Positions 1-9,600 of a stretch of 64,000 nucleotides of DNA are shown one piece after another. The stretch is from Methylosinus sporium (GTDB lineage: Bacteria > Pseudomonadota > Alphaproteobacteria > Rhizobiales > Beijerinckiaceae). The notes below the pieces were generated by a model that saw only the letters and a list, made by a program, of their open reading frames with translations, searched no databases and was not told the origin of the DNA. Positions within the stretch are counted from its first letter, which is position 1. Every line of letters starts with the position of its first letter. Position numbers and translations under genes: made by a program. The DNA lies in contig NZ_PUIV01000003.1 of the NCBI RefSeq assembly GCF_003113265.1, positions 1 through 64,000 of the forward strand, in the 5' to 3' direction.

Positions 1-77
1 AAGAACCCTTCAATCATCTGTGGAAAAGCGCCAAATCATCAGCTTCGCAACATAATCAGCACCGCGACATAATCGGT

Positions 78-99
78 CTTATGTGCAGTTGAACATAAG
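78..99. repeat. AT-rich stem-loop next to a truncated gene
   Basis: Arms CTTATGT and ACATAAG flank an 8-base spacer. The first ~100 bases are richer in A+T than the following gene, and the recognisable Toprim-family reading frame begins abruptly just after this hairpin. I infer a junction where foreign or deleted DNA meets the gene. No function is assigned. Confidence 0.4.
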
Positions 100-228
100 G
101 TCGACGCCGCGACGGGCGAGCACGGCGATCTGCTCGACGTCATCCAGGAGAGTTGCGGCTTCGCCGATTTCAAGAACACTGTTGATGAGGCGCGCTCGTT
201 CCTGAGACTGCCGCTTCAGGAGCCGGCG

Positions 229-966
229 TTGATGAAGAACAGGACGAGATCACTTTCGAAACCTGTCGACTCGCGGGAGTCGGCAAGGCGGCTTTTCGCT
301 ATATCGCAGCCGATTTCCGGGACTCTCGCAGAAGCGTATCTGCGCAAACGCGGCATTACGGCTTTGCACGAAGCCGGATCGCTCCGCTTTCATCCGCAAT
401 GTTATCACCGGCCGGACGAGCATTCCCCGACCGAAATCTGGCCGGCGATGATCGCTTCCGTGACCGACCTCGATGGGCGCCTGACCGGCGTGCATCGCAC
501 ATGGCTCGATCCTCGCGGCTTCTCGGAGACGACGCTCGGAAAGGCGCCGATCGAAACGCCGAGGCGGGCGATGGGCGATCTCAACGGCCATGCGGTCCGT
601 TTCGGCGTGGCAGGCGAGGTCATGGCGGCGGGCGAAGGCGTCGAAACCGTTCTGTCGCTGCGATCGGCGCTTCCCACCATGCCGATGGCCGCGGCGCTGT
701 CGGCGGCGCATCTCTCCGCCATCATCTTCTCCGACACATTGCGCCGGCTCTACATCGCGCGAGACGACGATCCGGCTGGCGACGGCGCGGTGACGGCGTT
801 GATCGACCGGGCTCAGCAGCTCGGTATCGAGGCGATCGTGCTGTCTCCTGCGCTCAGCGACTTCAACGAAGATCTGCGGCTGCTCGGGCTCGATGCGCTT
901 CGGGCCGCCGTGCGTGTGCAGATCGCCCCGCAGGACGTCGCACGCTTCATGGAGCTGGCGGCATAG
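229..966 (+). CDS. Toprim-domain primase-like protein (DUF7146 type), 5'-truncated
   Basis: The protein belongs to the Toprim-containing family carried by alphaproteobacterial conjugative elements, thought to act like a primase on transferred or replicating DNA. The TOPRIM signature is visible: EGVET at residues 136-140 and the acidic run DDD at 179-181. TTG at 229 and ATG at 232 are the first usable starts, but homologous sequence continues upstream in the same frame to about position 100 (residues like ATGEHGDLLDVI), with a stop at 70-72. The N-terminal zinc-binding part normal for the family is therefore missing. It is either a truncated, possibly inactive gene or one starting internally. 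Its family is usually the neighbour of the DUF2493 gene that follows. Confidence 0.75.
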   Translation: MMKNRTRSLSKPVDSRESARRLFAISQPISGTLAEAYLRKRGITALHEAGSLRFHPQCYHRPDEHSPTEIWPAMIASVTDLDGRLTGVHRTWLDPRGFSETTLGKAPIETPRRAMGDLNGHAVRFGVAGEVMAAGEGVETVLSLRSALPTMPMAAALSAAHLSAIIFSDTLRRLYIARDDDPAGDGAVTALIDRAQQLGIEAIVLSPALSDFNEDLRLLGLDALRAAVRVQIAPQDVARFMELAA

Positions 967-1295
967 GCTCGGGCTGACAGGCGAACGCTCGCTGCCGGCG
1001 GATTCACGCCACGACAAATGATGACACTTCCTGAATTGTCGGAGAGGTCCGCCCCCACGGCCTTCTTCAGAGGGCGATCGATCGGCAGGCGGCTCGGATC
1101 GGCAACGGATGCGGCCGACTATTTTCCGGCGCGGCCTGCGGCCGCTTTCCATCGCGAGACAAAATAGCCGGCCTTCGCCGTCCTCCGCTGCGCTGCGGCC
1201 CTTCGCTTCACTGCGGGTGCAGGTCCGCTCCGCCCGCCGCTTTCGTCGCCATGAAGGCCGCGATGGGCGCGGTCGATCCGACGAAAGGAAGCGCC
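967..1295. other. Intergenic, no gene seen
   Basis: About 330 bases between the Toprim gene and the DUF2493 gene. The reading frames here are shadows with arginine-rich translations. An AAAGGA ribosome-binding site lies at 1284-1289, just before the next gene. I see no RNA gene or clear promoter. Confidence 0.5.
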
Positions 1296-2234
1296 ATGAT
1301 CACCGATCGCGACGATGACCGCCACGAGCCGCCGCACGCGCCATCCCCGACCGACCATATCCTCCAGGAATTGCAGCTCTACGGCTATCGCCCCTTTCAG
1401 GACGAACCCGATCCGAGGCCATTGCCGGAAGGGCGCATCGTCTCGGGCGCCGTCGCCGACATCTTCGACGCGCTGATCGCGGCATTGCAGGACACCCGCC
1501 TCGAGCCGGATCTCGGCGACGTGCTCTGGTCGACCGTCAATCTCTTTCACCGCGCCGTGGAGCGGATCGAGCGCGAGCTCGACGGCAATGAGCAGGCGCA
1601 ACGTCGATCGCAGCGCGAGCAGGATGGCGGCGAGGTGAAATCCGTCGAACTGGAACGCCTCACGGCTGAAGGTCAGACTCTCCTCGAGCGCCGGGACGCT
1701 TTCGAGCTGATGCGCGATCAGGCCGCCGAGCATTACGAACGCCACACCGGATCGTCCTGGCGACCGCGCGGCGGATCGATGGTCAATCACCGCAATCTCA
1801 CTTCGGCAATGATCGACAGCCGGGACTTCCTCGCAGCGAAGAAGCGCGCAGAAAACGAGGTGCTGTTGCCCCCCGGTCCGAAGATCGCCGTCACCGGAGG
1901 CCTCGACTTCAACGACCATCGCCTGATCTGGGCAAAGCTCGACCAAGTCCACGCCAAGCATCCAGACATGGTGCTGCTGCATGGCGGCAGTCCGAAAGGC
2001 GCCGAACGAATCGCCGCCCGCTGGGCCGATCACCGCAAGGTTCCGCAGATCGCCTTCAAGCCCGACTGGACCAAGCACGCGAAGGCGGCGCCCTTCAAGC
2101 GCAACGATGCGATGCTGGAAATCTTGCCGATCGGCGTCATCGCCTTTCCCGGAACCGGCATCCAGGAAAACCTCGCCGACAAGGCGCGCAAGCTCGGCAT
2201 TCCGGTTTGGCGCTTCGGCGCAGGCGGCGCGTGA
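1296..2234 (+). CDS. DUF2493 (SLOG-superfamily) protein
   Basis: A 312-residue protein with an N-terminal helical part and a C-terminal Rossmann-like DUF2493 domain from about residue 196. Nucleotide-binding style motifs are visible: VTGGLDFND, then GGSPKGAERIAARWA near residue 230. SLOG proteins bind nucleotide-derived ligands; the function of this family on conjugative elements is not established. I chose ATG 1296 because AAAGGA sits 6 bases upstream. An in-frame ATG at 1251 has no ribosome-binding site. Homologues are a regular part of ICEs with trb-type transfer genes, so it probably belongs to the element backbone and not to cargo. Confidence 0.8.
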   Translation: MITDRDDDRHEPPHAPSPTDHILQELQLYGYRPFQDEPDPRPLPEGRIVSGAVADIFDALIAALQDTRLEPDLGDVLWSTVNLFHRAVERIERELDGNEQAQRRSQREQDGGEVKSVELERLTAEGQTLLERRDAFELMRDQAAEHYERHTGSSWRPRGGSMVNHRNLTSAMIDSRDFLAAKKRAENEVLLPPGPKIAVTGGLDFNDHRLIWAKLDQVHAKHPDMVLLHGGSPKGAERIAARWADHRKVPQIAFKPDWTKHAKAAPFKRNDAMLEILPIGVIAFPGTGIQENLADKARKLGIPVWRFGAGGA

Positions 2235-2308
2235 GCGCCGCCGACCATCAGAGCTGGAAATGCGCCGAAACGCAAAAGCGTGTCGCCGCGTTTCCGTAAA
2301 GCCTTGTT

Positions 2309-2518
2309 TCAGTCGGGCGCGCCGATCATGGCGATCCTCGCCGCGCGCGCGTAATACGCCAATTCCGTATCGTTCTCGATGATCTCGTCGAGCAATGCCT
2401 TCATGTCGCTCAAATCCGAGCCGGACTGAAACGGCCCCGGCTGCCCCTCGATCGCCAGCGCCGCGATGGCGAGCGCCTTCTTCACGAGATGGAGATCTCG
2501 TCCCGTGAACTCCGCCAT
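2309..2518 (-). CDS. Small conserved hypothetical protein
   Basis: A 69-residue protein starting MAEFTGRDLHLVKKALAIA, mostly helical and acidic, with no recognisable catalytic motif. ATG at 2518 is preceded by GGGAGG five bases upstream; the longer frame to 2695 has an arginine-rich, unlikely extension. It is transcribed towards the DUF2493 gene. I do not recognise a named family. The strong ribosome-binding site and protein-like composition support a real gene of the element backbone. Confidence 0.6.
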   Translation of the reverse strand: MAEFTGRDLHLVKKALAIAALAIEGQPGPFQSGSDLSDMKALLDEIIENDTELAYYARAARIAMIGAPD

Positions 2519-2826
2519 GCCGACCTCCCGAGCCGTTCGCTCCGCAGATGCACTGTGGTCGGCCGACAATAGACGTGGTTCGCGCGATCCGCGACCGGGC
2601 TTCATGACTTCGAAACAATCGACTCCTGCCAGCGAGCGCCACCCCGCTCTGATCGGCGCTGATCCTCTATCCGACCGATGGCCTGACGCCATCAACCCAC
2701 GAGGGGTCGGCTACGCGAGCGTGCCGCCGCTTCGGTTTCACCTGCGCGGTGATCGCGGCCATCGGCCGGACACATCGGGCGCCTGTCGCGCGGGGATGCC
2801 CCCCGCCTCAGCACAGGAGCCGATCG

Positions 2827-3000
2827 ATGTCTCGAAACCTTACATTCGCCCACGCTCGCGGTTGGGACCTCGCGAACACCCTCATGATCTGCGTCGTCGT
2901 CTTCCATGACGGCGCGGGAGACTACGGCGTCATGCCGTCGACCGAATACGACGGCGATCCCACCGCCATCGTGCATGAATTCGATCCCTTCCCATCATGA
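2827..3000 (+). CDS. Small conserved hypothetical protein
   Basis: A 57-residue acidic protein (MSRNLTFAHARGWDLANTLM...). AGGAG lies about 9 bases before ATG 2827; the upstream extension of the frame is basic and unlikely to be translated. No domain is recognised. It sits between two other small backbone-type genes and has no enzyme motif. Confidence 0.5.
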   Translation: MSRNLTFAHARGWDLANTLMICVVVFHDGAGDYGVMPSTEYDGDPTAIVHEFDPFPS

Positions 3001-3021
3001 AGGAATCTGCCACCATGAGCA

Positions 3022-3047
3022 GCGAAAATCCCGCGGGATTTTCGCTC
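3022..3047. repeat. 26-bp perfect palindrome
   Basis: The bases AGCGAAAATCCCG are followed directly by their exact reverse complement, so the 26 bases form a gapless palindrome. It lies 22 bases after the stop of the small gene ending at 3000. There is no T-run after it, so a classical terminator is not clear. A protein-binding site or a terminator read from both strands are both possible. Confidence 0.6.
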
Positions 3048-3141
3048 GCCCTGTCTCATCTTTCCGGCTAGACTCGCCGCTGCGCCGTGGTGGTGGTGGA
3101 AGGCGCGCTCGTCAGACCTTTGTCTCACGGAGACCACCGCT

Positions 3142-3582
3142 ATGATCATCTTCGGACCGCTGCTCGTCATCGCCGGCATCGGTTTTTTCTGCTGGTTTCT
3201 GTTCACGCTCGCCGTTTTCGCGCTTCCCTTCTATGCGGGCCTGACGGTCGGCGCCTGGGCTTTTCACACGGGCGCCGGATGGCTCGGCGGAGCAATCGTT
3301 GGCGTCATCGCCGCAGGCGGGACATTCGGCGTCGGGCAATTGGCGCTCGCTTTCGTTCCCTGGACCTGGCTCCGGCTCGCCATTGTACTCGTCTATGCTG
3401 CGCCGGCGACGGTCGCCGGCTATTATGCCACTCACGGAATTGCCCAGATGGTTATGCCCTCCACGACATGGCAGATGATTTTTTCGCTCGTCGGCGCGGT
3501 CGCGGTCGGCATCAGCGCGTTGATCCGCATCACTGGAGCGATCCCGCTGGACCGGGAAGAAACGCGTCTCGCGCGGGCCTGA
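3142..3582 (+). CDS. Small integral membrane protein
   Basis: A 146-residue protein with about four hydrophobic segments (roughly residues 1-34, 45-70, 77-98 and 105-130) and a short charged C-terminal tail. No catalytic motif is seen. GGAG lies 8 bases upstream of ATG 3142. It stands alone between small backbone genes and the DUF736 gene. Function unknown; an inner-membrane role in surface exclusion or envelope change is only a guess from its place on a conjugative element. Confidence 0.6.
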   Translation: MIIFGPLLVIAGIGFFCWFLFTLAVFALPFYAGLTVGAWAFHTGAGWLGGAIVGVIAAGGTFGVGQLALAFVPWTWLRLAIVLVYAAPATVAGYYATHGIAQMVMPSTTWQMIFSLVGAVAVGISALIRITGAIPLDREETRLARA

Positions 3583-4116
3583 CACCGTTGCAATTGCTTC
3601 TATCAGCGCACGTCGATCTGCATCTCTCCGAGTTCATCGTCGTGACACGGCGGCAATGATGGTGGCGATCCTTTGGCGAGAGCGATCTCACTGCGTCCGA
3701 CAATCAGCGGGTGGGAGAGATTTCGATAAGCGGCTCGGAAGCGACGACGAAATTATGCAGACGGACAGAGGATTGTCATCATCGTCGGCGCTCGTCGCCG
3801 AATCTTTACGGTCGCACACCGTCGCCGAACTCTCCCCGATACCCGTCAGCCCGAGCGCTCCATAACGGCCTCTTTGATGGGCGGATCTGGCCGAAGGCCG
3901 GCTGCGCCTCGATCGCCTATGCGGCAATGGCGTCGATCGACTTTCTTCCCCTGACGGCTGCGCCGTCATTCCTCGCGAGACAACAAAGTCGCTCTTGCGC
4001 CATCCTCCGCTGACGCTGCGGTCGCGAGCGATGCCGCGTCGATCGCCTCCGGCCCTTCGATCGCCATCGAGGCCGCAATAGCGCGGGCTCGGAAATTCAG
4101 ATCGAGGAGAATTCAA
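3583..4116. other. Intergenic, no gene seen
   Basis: About 530 bases. The open frames are short, arginine- or serine-rich and have no ribosome-binding site. Only GAGGAG just before 4117, belonging to the DUF736 gene, is clear. Confidence 0.5.
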
Positions 4117-4443
4117 ATGGCGACCATCGGCACCTTCAAGAAGACCGGCAACAACGAGTTCACCGGCGAAATCGTGACCCTCTCGGTCCAGGCGAAGAAT
4201 GTTCGCATCGTCCCCGAAACCAGCCGCTCCGGCGAGAACGCGCCCAGCCACCGCGTGTATGTCGGCAGAGTGGAGATCGGAGCCGCCTGGTCCAAGCGCT
4301 CCAACGAGGGCCGCGATTATCTCGGCCTCAAGCTCGACGATCCGAGCTTCACCGCCCCGATTTTCGCCAACCTGTTCGACGACGAGAGCGGCGATGGCTA
4401 CAGCCTGATCTGGTCGCGCCCGAGCCGCCGCAACGGCGACTGA
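4117..4443 (+). CDS. DUF736 family protein
   Basis: A 108-residue member of DUF736, recognised by the opening MATIGTFKKTGNNEFTGEI, the central RVYVGRVEIGAAW and the closing LIWSRPSRR. The family is found almost only on alphaproteobacterial plasmids and ICEs; its job is unknown. GAGGAG lies 8 bases before ATG 4117. A second, divergent DUF736 gene lies at 18255 in the transfer block. This gene marks the left side of the inserted defence genes. Confidence 0.9.
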   Translation: MATIGTFKKTGNNEFTGEIVTLSVQAKNVRIVPETSRSGENAPSHRVYVGRVEIGAAWSKRSNEGRDYLGLKLDDPSFTAPIFANLFDDESGDGYSLIWSRPSRRNGD

Positions 4444-5129
4444 CCGATATCGCGCCCCGCCTTCCCGACGGGGCGCGTCCCTTGCAATCGAGCGCGCCTT
4501 GGCTCCACGAAAGCGAAAAAATGACCGATTGTGGTTGAAAAACTCGAAAATTGGAGCGCGCCAAAAATCGAGGCGAAATGCGAAATTTCTCAGAGTCGCC
4601 CTTTGGCAACCTCTCATTCAGGCTAGGAGAGTCACTCGTTCGATCGTCGCAGTGAAAGGTAGGGGCCCACTCCTTTTCCCCGCTACCGCGCCAATTTCCG
4701 CAGGAATTTTGCAAGGGGTCCCCGAAATTAGGTTTTCAACAGCATCGACCCGTTGCGGACTTCCCGGGCCACGCCGAGAATGACCGCTTCGCGCCTCATA
4801 TCCGGTCGTTCGAACCGGTTTGCCGCGTTCCCGAAAGCGGACATGGGATCGATCTCAGTTAAACGTCCAAAACGACGGATACCCCGGAACGGCAGGTTAT
4901 GGAGCCCAGCTCGGGATTGCTGTAGCTTAATGCGGTTGACCGTCAGGACAGTTTCGCGTCCCGATGTCGGCCGCTCTGCGTCGTCCCAGACGACCCCGAA
5001 GGCAGCCGTTAGCTCACGCGCCGCCCGCTATGGTGATAATTATCGGCAGGTCGAAACGTGAAGCGGAGATAGAGCATCGGTCCCGAATGGAAGCGCCAGC
5101 CTACTTATCCTCTTATCTTCGGCGGAAGA
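4444..5129. other. Intergenic, candidate insertion border of the defence island
   Basis: About 690 bases without a credible gene. Two frames (4499-4783 and 4753-5061) are basic, low-complexity and lack ribosome-binding sites. Base composition changes towards A+T in places (4500-4740). I read this as the left border zone of the foreign defence cluster, but I see no insertion-sequence ends or target duplications. Confidence 0.4.
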
Positions 5130-5471
5130 ATGTTTTATAAAGATTCTCGTTTTCAAAAGGGGGCAAATTTGGCCGAAGTTGTGATGAACACGCACGCGAT
5201 TGAGGCGGGCGAGAACTACATTGCTGTTTACGTCGATTGCTCCAGGGGCGTTGGTCAATCCATCGTCGCCGAAATGGAGATGGATCTTACCGGCCCCGTG
5301 ACGGCCGATGTCGCGCAACCGCGAAAATTGAGCGGCTTTGAACTCCCCGCGCTGGAACTCCTGCATCTCGCGCAGCAACGCGCGGGAGAGCGCGGCGTGA
5401 AAAAGATTCTACTCGTCGATCCCCAGGGATTTCTGAGGCTGGCGCGAACCAATCGTTACGCGCGCCGCTGA
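5130..5471 (+). CDS. Hypothetical protein, first ORF of the defence island
   Basis: A 113-residue ORF that looks protein-like in its second half (GENYIAVYVDCSRGVGQSIV ... KILLVDPQGFLRLAR) with alternating strand and helix pattern. No family is recognised. The ribosome-binding site is weak. It ends 69 bases before the two-gene DUF4062-STAND operon and reads in the same direction, so it could be a third component of that system or an unrelated remnant. Confidence 0.4.
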   Translation: MFYKDSRFQKGANLAEVVMNTHAIEAGENYIAVYVDCSRGVGQSIVAEMEMDLTGPVTADVAQPRKLSGFELPALELLHLAQQRAGERGVKKILLVDPQGFLRLARTNRYARR

Positions 5472-5540
5472 ATGCCCACAGAAAGGTGTCGAGCACGTGT
5501 CTGATGGACAGCGTAGGGCCTTGGCGACAGACCGCTTTTC

Positions 5541-6695
5541 ATGCAGATAGCCGTCATGGGGGCTAAGAAAAGAAAGAGCGCGAAAAACGCGAAAGCTGGC
5601 GGTAGCGACGCGGCCAGGGAAGAGTTGCTACAAGACGCTGGTGGCTTCGATTGGGGCTGGCCCGCCCTTGAAGTCGTCATGGCGAGCACTGAGCTCACGC
5701 GCCGCCTCATAGCCGGCGGTTTCTCGGGCTGTGGCTATGGTATCATCCCACCCGATGGCCCGCCCTTTCTTTCGCTATTCGGCGACAATCTCCCGGGAAT
5801 GAAGTCGGCGCTCGCGCTCATGAAGGAATGGACGTCCATGTCCGGTCCGAACGCCATTCGCATCGAAATCGCTTATGATGGGCCGGGCTATGTGCTCGCC
5901 ATCTCGCAGCAGATCGATCTACTTCGCTGGCGCCTTTCCGGCATCGATACCGTACGCCAGCCGCTCATCATGGCGACAAGCCACATCAAGCGCATGGACT
6001 CGCGGCACCCAAACCTCGATCTGCTCGCGGATTATGCGCAGCAGCCGGTCGCACCGCTGTGGCTGGTTGTCGATGAATTACCCCGCAGTGTCGCGCGCGC
6101 GGGCGGTAGCCGCAGCTACGCCTTCACGCCACAATGGGACAACGCCATCCTCCTGCCCGGCATCGACATCTATCGACAACTTGACGATCGCCCGGTGGAT
6201 ACCATGGCGAAAACCGAAGCCGAGTTCGAATCCAGGACAAAAGAGGGAGCCGGCGCCGATTGGCCTCCCGAGCCGGAGCGGGATCCCGTGAGCGTTGCGG
6301 CGGCGCGCGAGCGGCGTCTCGCAGCGTCGGTGCCGAAGACGCTGCACGTGTTGCGCAACACTAATCGTGGCGCCGCGCTCCTGGCTCACGGCCACGCACT
6401 GGGATGCGCAAAATGGCAGGTGGAGCAGGCGATTTGCAATCTTCGATCGGCCGATTTCCTCGCCTATCAGCCTAGCAGCGTCGGAAAACGGCTCGCCATG
6501 ATCGAAGCGGTGCGCAACCGGGTGCTGGAACCCGCGTCGATGGATGTCGATCTCGCCAGCATCACGGTCGACCAGCTCACCACCCAGATCGCGCTCGACG
6601 CCGCGCATCTATTGCGGCGTCTTGAGCCCGACCGCGAGATGGCGGAGGCGACCGGCGATCGGATCCGGCGTCTGCAGGAGCTCGGCTATGGCTGA
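5541..6695 (+). CDS. Unknown protein coupled to a STAND ATPase, candidate defence component
   Basis: A 384-residue protein of no family I recognise. After a lysine-rich N-terminus (KKRKSAKNAKAGG) it has a mixed region with GGFDWGWPALEVV and then a helical C-terminal half (about residues 250-380), including a stretch that could be a winged-helix-like fold. No Walker, nuclease or TIR motif is visible. ATG 5541 and ATG 5556 are both possible starts; neither has a strong ribosome-binding site. Its stop overlaps the start of the downstream STAND gene by 8 bases (ATGGCTGA), which indicates translational coupling and a joint function. By position it is a partner, sensor or effector of the STAND protein; this is inference. 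Confidence 0.7.
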   Translation: MQIAVMGAKKRKSAKNAKAGGSDAAREELLQDAGGFDWGWPALEVVMASTELTRRLIAGGFSGCGYGIIPPDGPPFLSLFGDNLPGMKSALALMKEWTSMSGPNAIRIEIAYDGPGYVLAISQQIDLLRWRLSGIDTVRQPLIMATSHIKRMDSRHPNLDLLADYAQQPVAPLWLVVDELPRSVARAGGSRSYAFTPQWDNAILLPGIDIYRQLDDRPVDTMAKTEAEFESRTKEGAGADWPPEPERDPVSVAAARERRLAASVPKTLHVLRNTNRGAALLAHGHALGCAKWQVEQAICNLRSADFLAYQPSSVGKRLAMIEAVRNRVLEPASMDVDLASITVDQLTTQIALDAAHLLRRLEPDREMAEATGDRIRRLQELGYG

Positions 6696-9600
6696 CATGC
6701 TGACGGCCGACCGCCTGCGCGTCTTCATCAGCTCGACGATCGGTGAGTGCGCGAAGGAACGCGAAGCCGCGCGCAGCGCCATCAGAGGTTTGAACTTCGA
6801 GCCGGTCCAGTTTGAGCGGGAAGGAGCGCGGGCGGAGGCCCCGCGCGATTTCTATCTGCGCAAGCTCCAGGATTCGCACATTGTCCTCGCTATCTACCGC
6901 GACTCCTATGGCTGGACCGACCAGGCCAAGGGGATGACGATTTCGGGGCTCGAGGACGAGTTCCGCGAGGCCCAGCGGCTTGGCAAGGATTTCCTCGCAT
7001 ATGTATTGAAATCCGCACCTAATCGTGACTCCCGGCTCGAAACCCTGGTCCAACAAATGATGGGCGGTCCTCACGTCCTCTATTTCTTCGAGGAGGGCGA
7101 GGATCTCGAAGCGCGATTTCGCGACGATCTGACGGCGTTGGTCACCGATCGCGTCACACGGGCGCAGACACCGTCGCCGAACGTCGGCACGGCGGACGCG
7201 ACACTCGCTGCCATTTTCCGCGATGGCGCGCTGCGGGTGCGTCGCAACGGCCTGCTCGATAAATTGTCGCACGCGGCGGCACAAGCCCGCATCGTCTGGG
7301 TGACAGGGTCATCTGGTGCCGGCAAAACCGCGCTTGTCGCGGAATGGTCGCAAGAACGCGAGGCTGCTTATGTCAATGCGCGCGGCATGGATGCGCGCAC
7401 AGCGCTACTCGCGGCGGCCGAGAGACTGGGTCTCGCGAGCGGTCCGGAGCTTGCGACGCCGTTGTTCGATGATGTCCGCTCGATGCTGCTCGCCCGGTGG
7501 CGAAACGGCAGTGGCTGGCCATTGATCCTGGACGACCCGGACGATGCCGATGCGGTCTGGTCGGTGCTCAGTGCCTGCCTGGCGCAGAGCGGAACAGGCT
7601 CCGTCCTAATCGTCACCCGGGAGCGCCCCGAGGGTGCTTCCGCTGAGACGTTGGCAGTGCCGGGCTTCACCAGTGACGAGCTGGAGGCACTGCGCGTCAT
7701 CGCGGGAGCCGCCGTACCGGTAGATCCCGGCGACCTGCCAGTTTTGCTCCGCAAGAAAGCGGCAGCGATCCCCGGCGGCCAGCGGTTCGAAGGTCTGGAT
7801 GCGACCTCGCGCGAAATACTCGGCTATCTTTCGCTCGCGCCGGTCATTCTCACTTTGCCCGACATGCAGACCCTACTTGGTGGCGCGGCAAGAACGGCGA
7901 CCGAGATCACCGAGCGTGTCGCGGCGATGGGCGATCTCCTGATGGAGACCGTGGCCGGCTATGGTTTCATCCACGAGAGCCTGCGCGAGGAGATCGAACA
8001 GCACGTAGCCGGACGCCCGCAGCTGCATGGCCTGCTCGTCGATCGGTTGTCGAACCTGTTGGCCCGAACGGGACGGTCTTGGGCGGCCTTTAGTCTGCGC
8101 CGAGCCGAGACGACCGAGCGGGTCGCGCGGCTTGCCAACCGTGCTGTCTCAGAGGCCGTGTTCAGCGGATCGAAACGGCACCTGACTGAAGCGCTCGATT
8201 ATCTCGTCGACTATTATCGGTCGCGCTCAGAGAAGGGGCGGCTCATGTCCGTCCTCATGGCGCTGGGCGACGCGCGCGCGAACCAGGGCCGTGCGAGCGC
8301 GGCGAACCTGCTGTTGCAGGAGGCTCGCGAGGTCGCAGAGCAAATCGGCGATCGCGAAGCCGAGCAAATGATCGAAATCCTGCAGGCGTCGATCGATCTC
8401 AGACGGTCCGCGTCGGCCGCCGCGCTCGCGCGTGTCCGCGCGCTCCGCGAGGCCGCCAAGGTGGACGGGCGCAGCGATCGCGAAGGGCGGTTGTTGCTCG
8501 ACGAGGGTGTCGCGTACCTCAGCGTGAACGATACCGACGCATCCGCGCCGCTCTTTCGACGCGCGCGCGAGATTTTTAAAGAGCTCGAGGACGATTACGG
8601 TTTCGATGTCGCGAGCCGCAACCTGATTGCGTCGCTATCGATGTCGAAAGAAGGGCGAGCCGAAGCGGAGGCGTTGAGAGCTAAGCTGGACGTCAAGGAG
8701 CCGGATTCTCCGCGTCATCGCGCTTGGCTGTGCAATCTGAACGTGCCGCGCCTACGGATCGAGAAGAGGTATGAGGAAGCCGAGGCTTTAGCGCGCGAAG
8801 CGATCGCTATCGGCGGTGAGCTGGGCGACGGGTATCTTGTCGCGATCAATCAGATTGTGCTCGGTAACGTCTTGCGCGACGCTGGCGATCTCGATGGGGC
8901 GCGGGCGGCCTATGCCGAGGGCGGCAAACTCGGGAAGTCGGCCGGCCGGCCGGACGTGGAAGGACGCAGCTCGCGCCTTTTGGCGGCGGTCGACAATCAA
9001 GCGGCCGATGCCGCGGAGGAAAGCGAGAAGCGCTCGCTTGCAGCGCGCGCCGAGCACTATGCGACTCATGCAGCCGGGCTGTTAGCGGACAGCTTCGCCT
9101 GGGTCGAGCAGGCGTTCGCGCTGGAGGAGCGTGGCGACGCGCGCCGGCTGCAAGGTCGCAATCGGGAGGCGATGGCCGACTATGCGCTTGCCATAAGGGG
9201 ATTTCTACGCGGCTGCGATGTGCCCGAAGGCGAACGCTTGCTGCGTTTCTTCGTGCCCTATATCGCGGATGAGAAGGACGCGGCGACACTGATCGCGCAA
9301 GCTTTCGATGGTCGCAACGACCTTTCGGCCTCGAGCGCCTGGGTTGAGGCGATGACGGTGGCACTGTCGCGCTGCCCAAGCGCGGTCGCGCCGAGCGTGC
9401 TCGGGTGCCTCATCCGAGCATTCCTACCGCAGCAATCGGGTGCCTTCTGGTTCGATTGCCTAGTCAGGTGCCTATTTGTTGTCGACGACAAACGAGGACG
9501 CAGAAAGCACGGGACGCTCGGCTCAATGCTGCTGCTCGCGATCCTCGGCTTCGGTCGTTATCGGGCGTTCACCACAACGGAACTTCTGACGTTGACGGGA

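Noticed and set aside
1119-2642. A 507-codon open frame on the minus strand
   Set aside because: It is antisense to the DUF2493 gene and crosses the small gene at 2309-2518 in another frame.
4499-5061. Two short ORFs before the defence island
   Set aside because: Basic, low-complexity translations without ribosome-binding sites. I looked for transposase remains and found no convincing motif.
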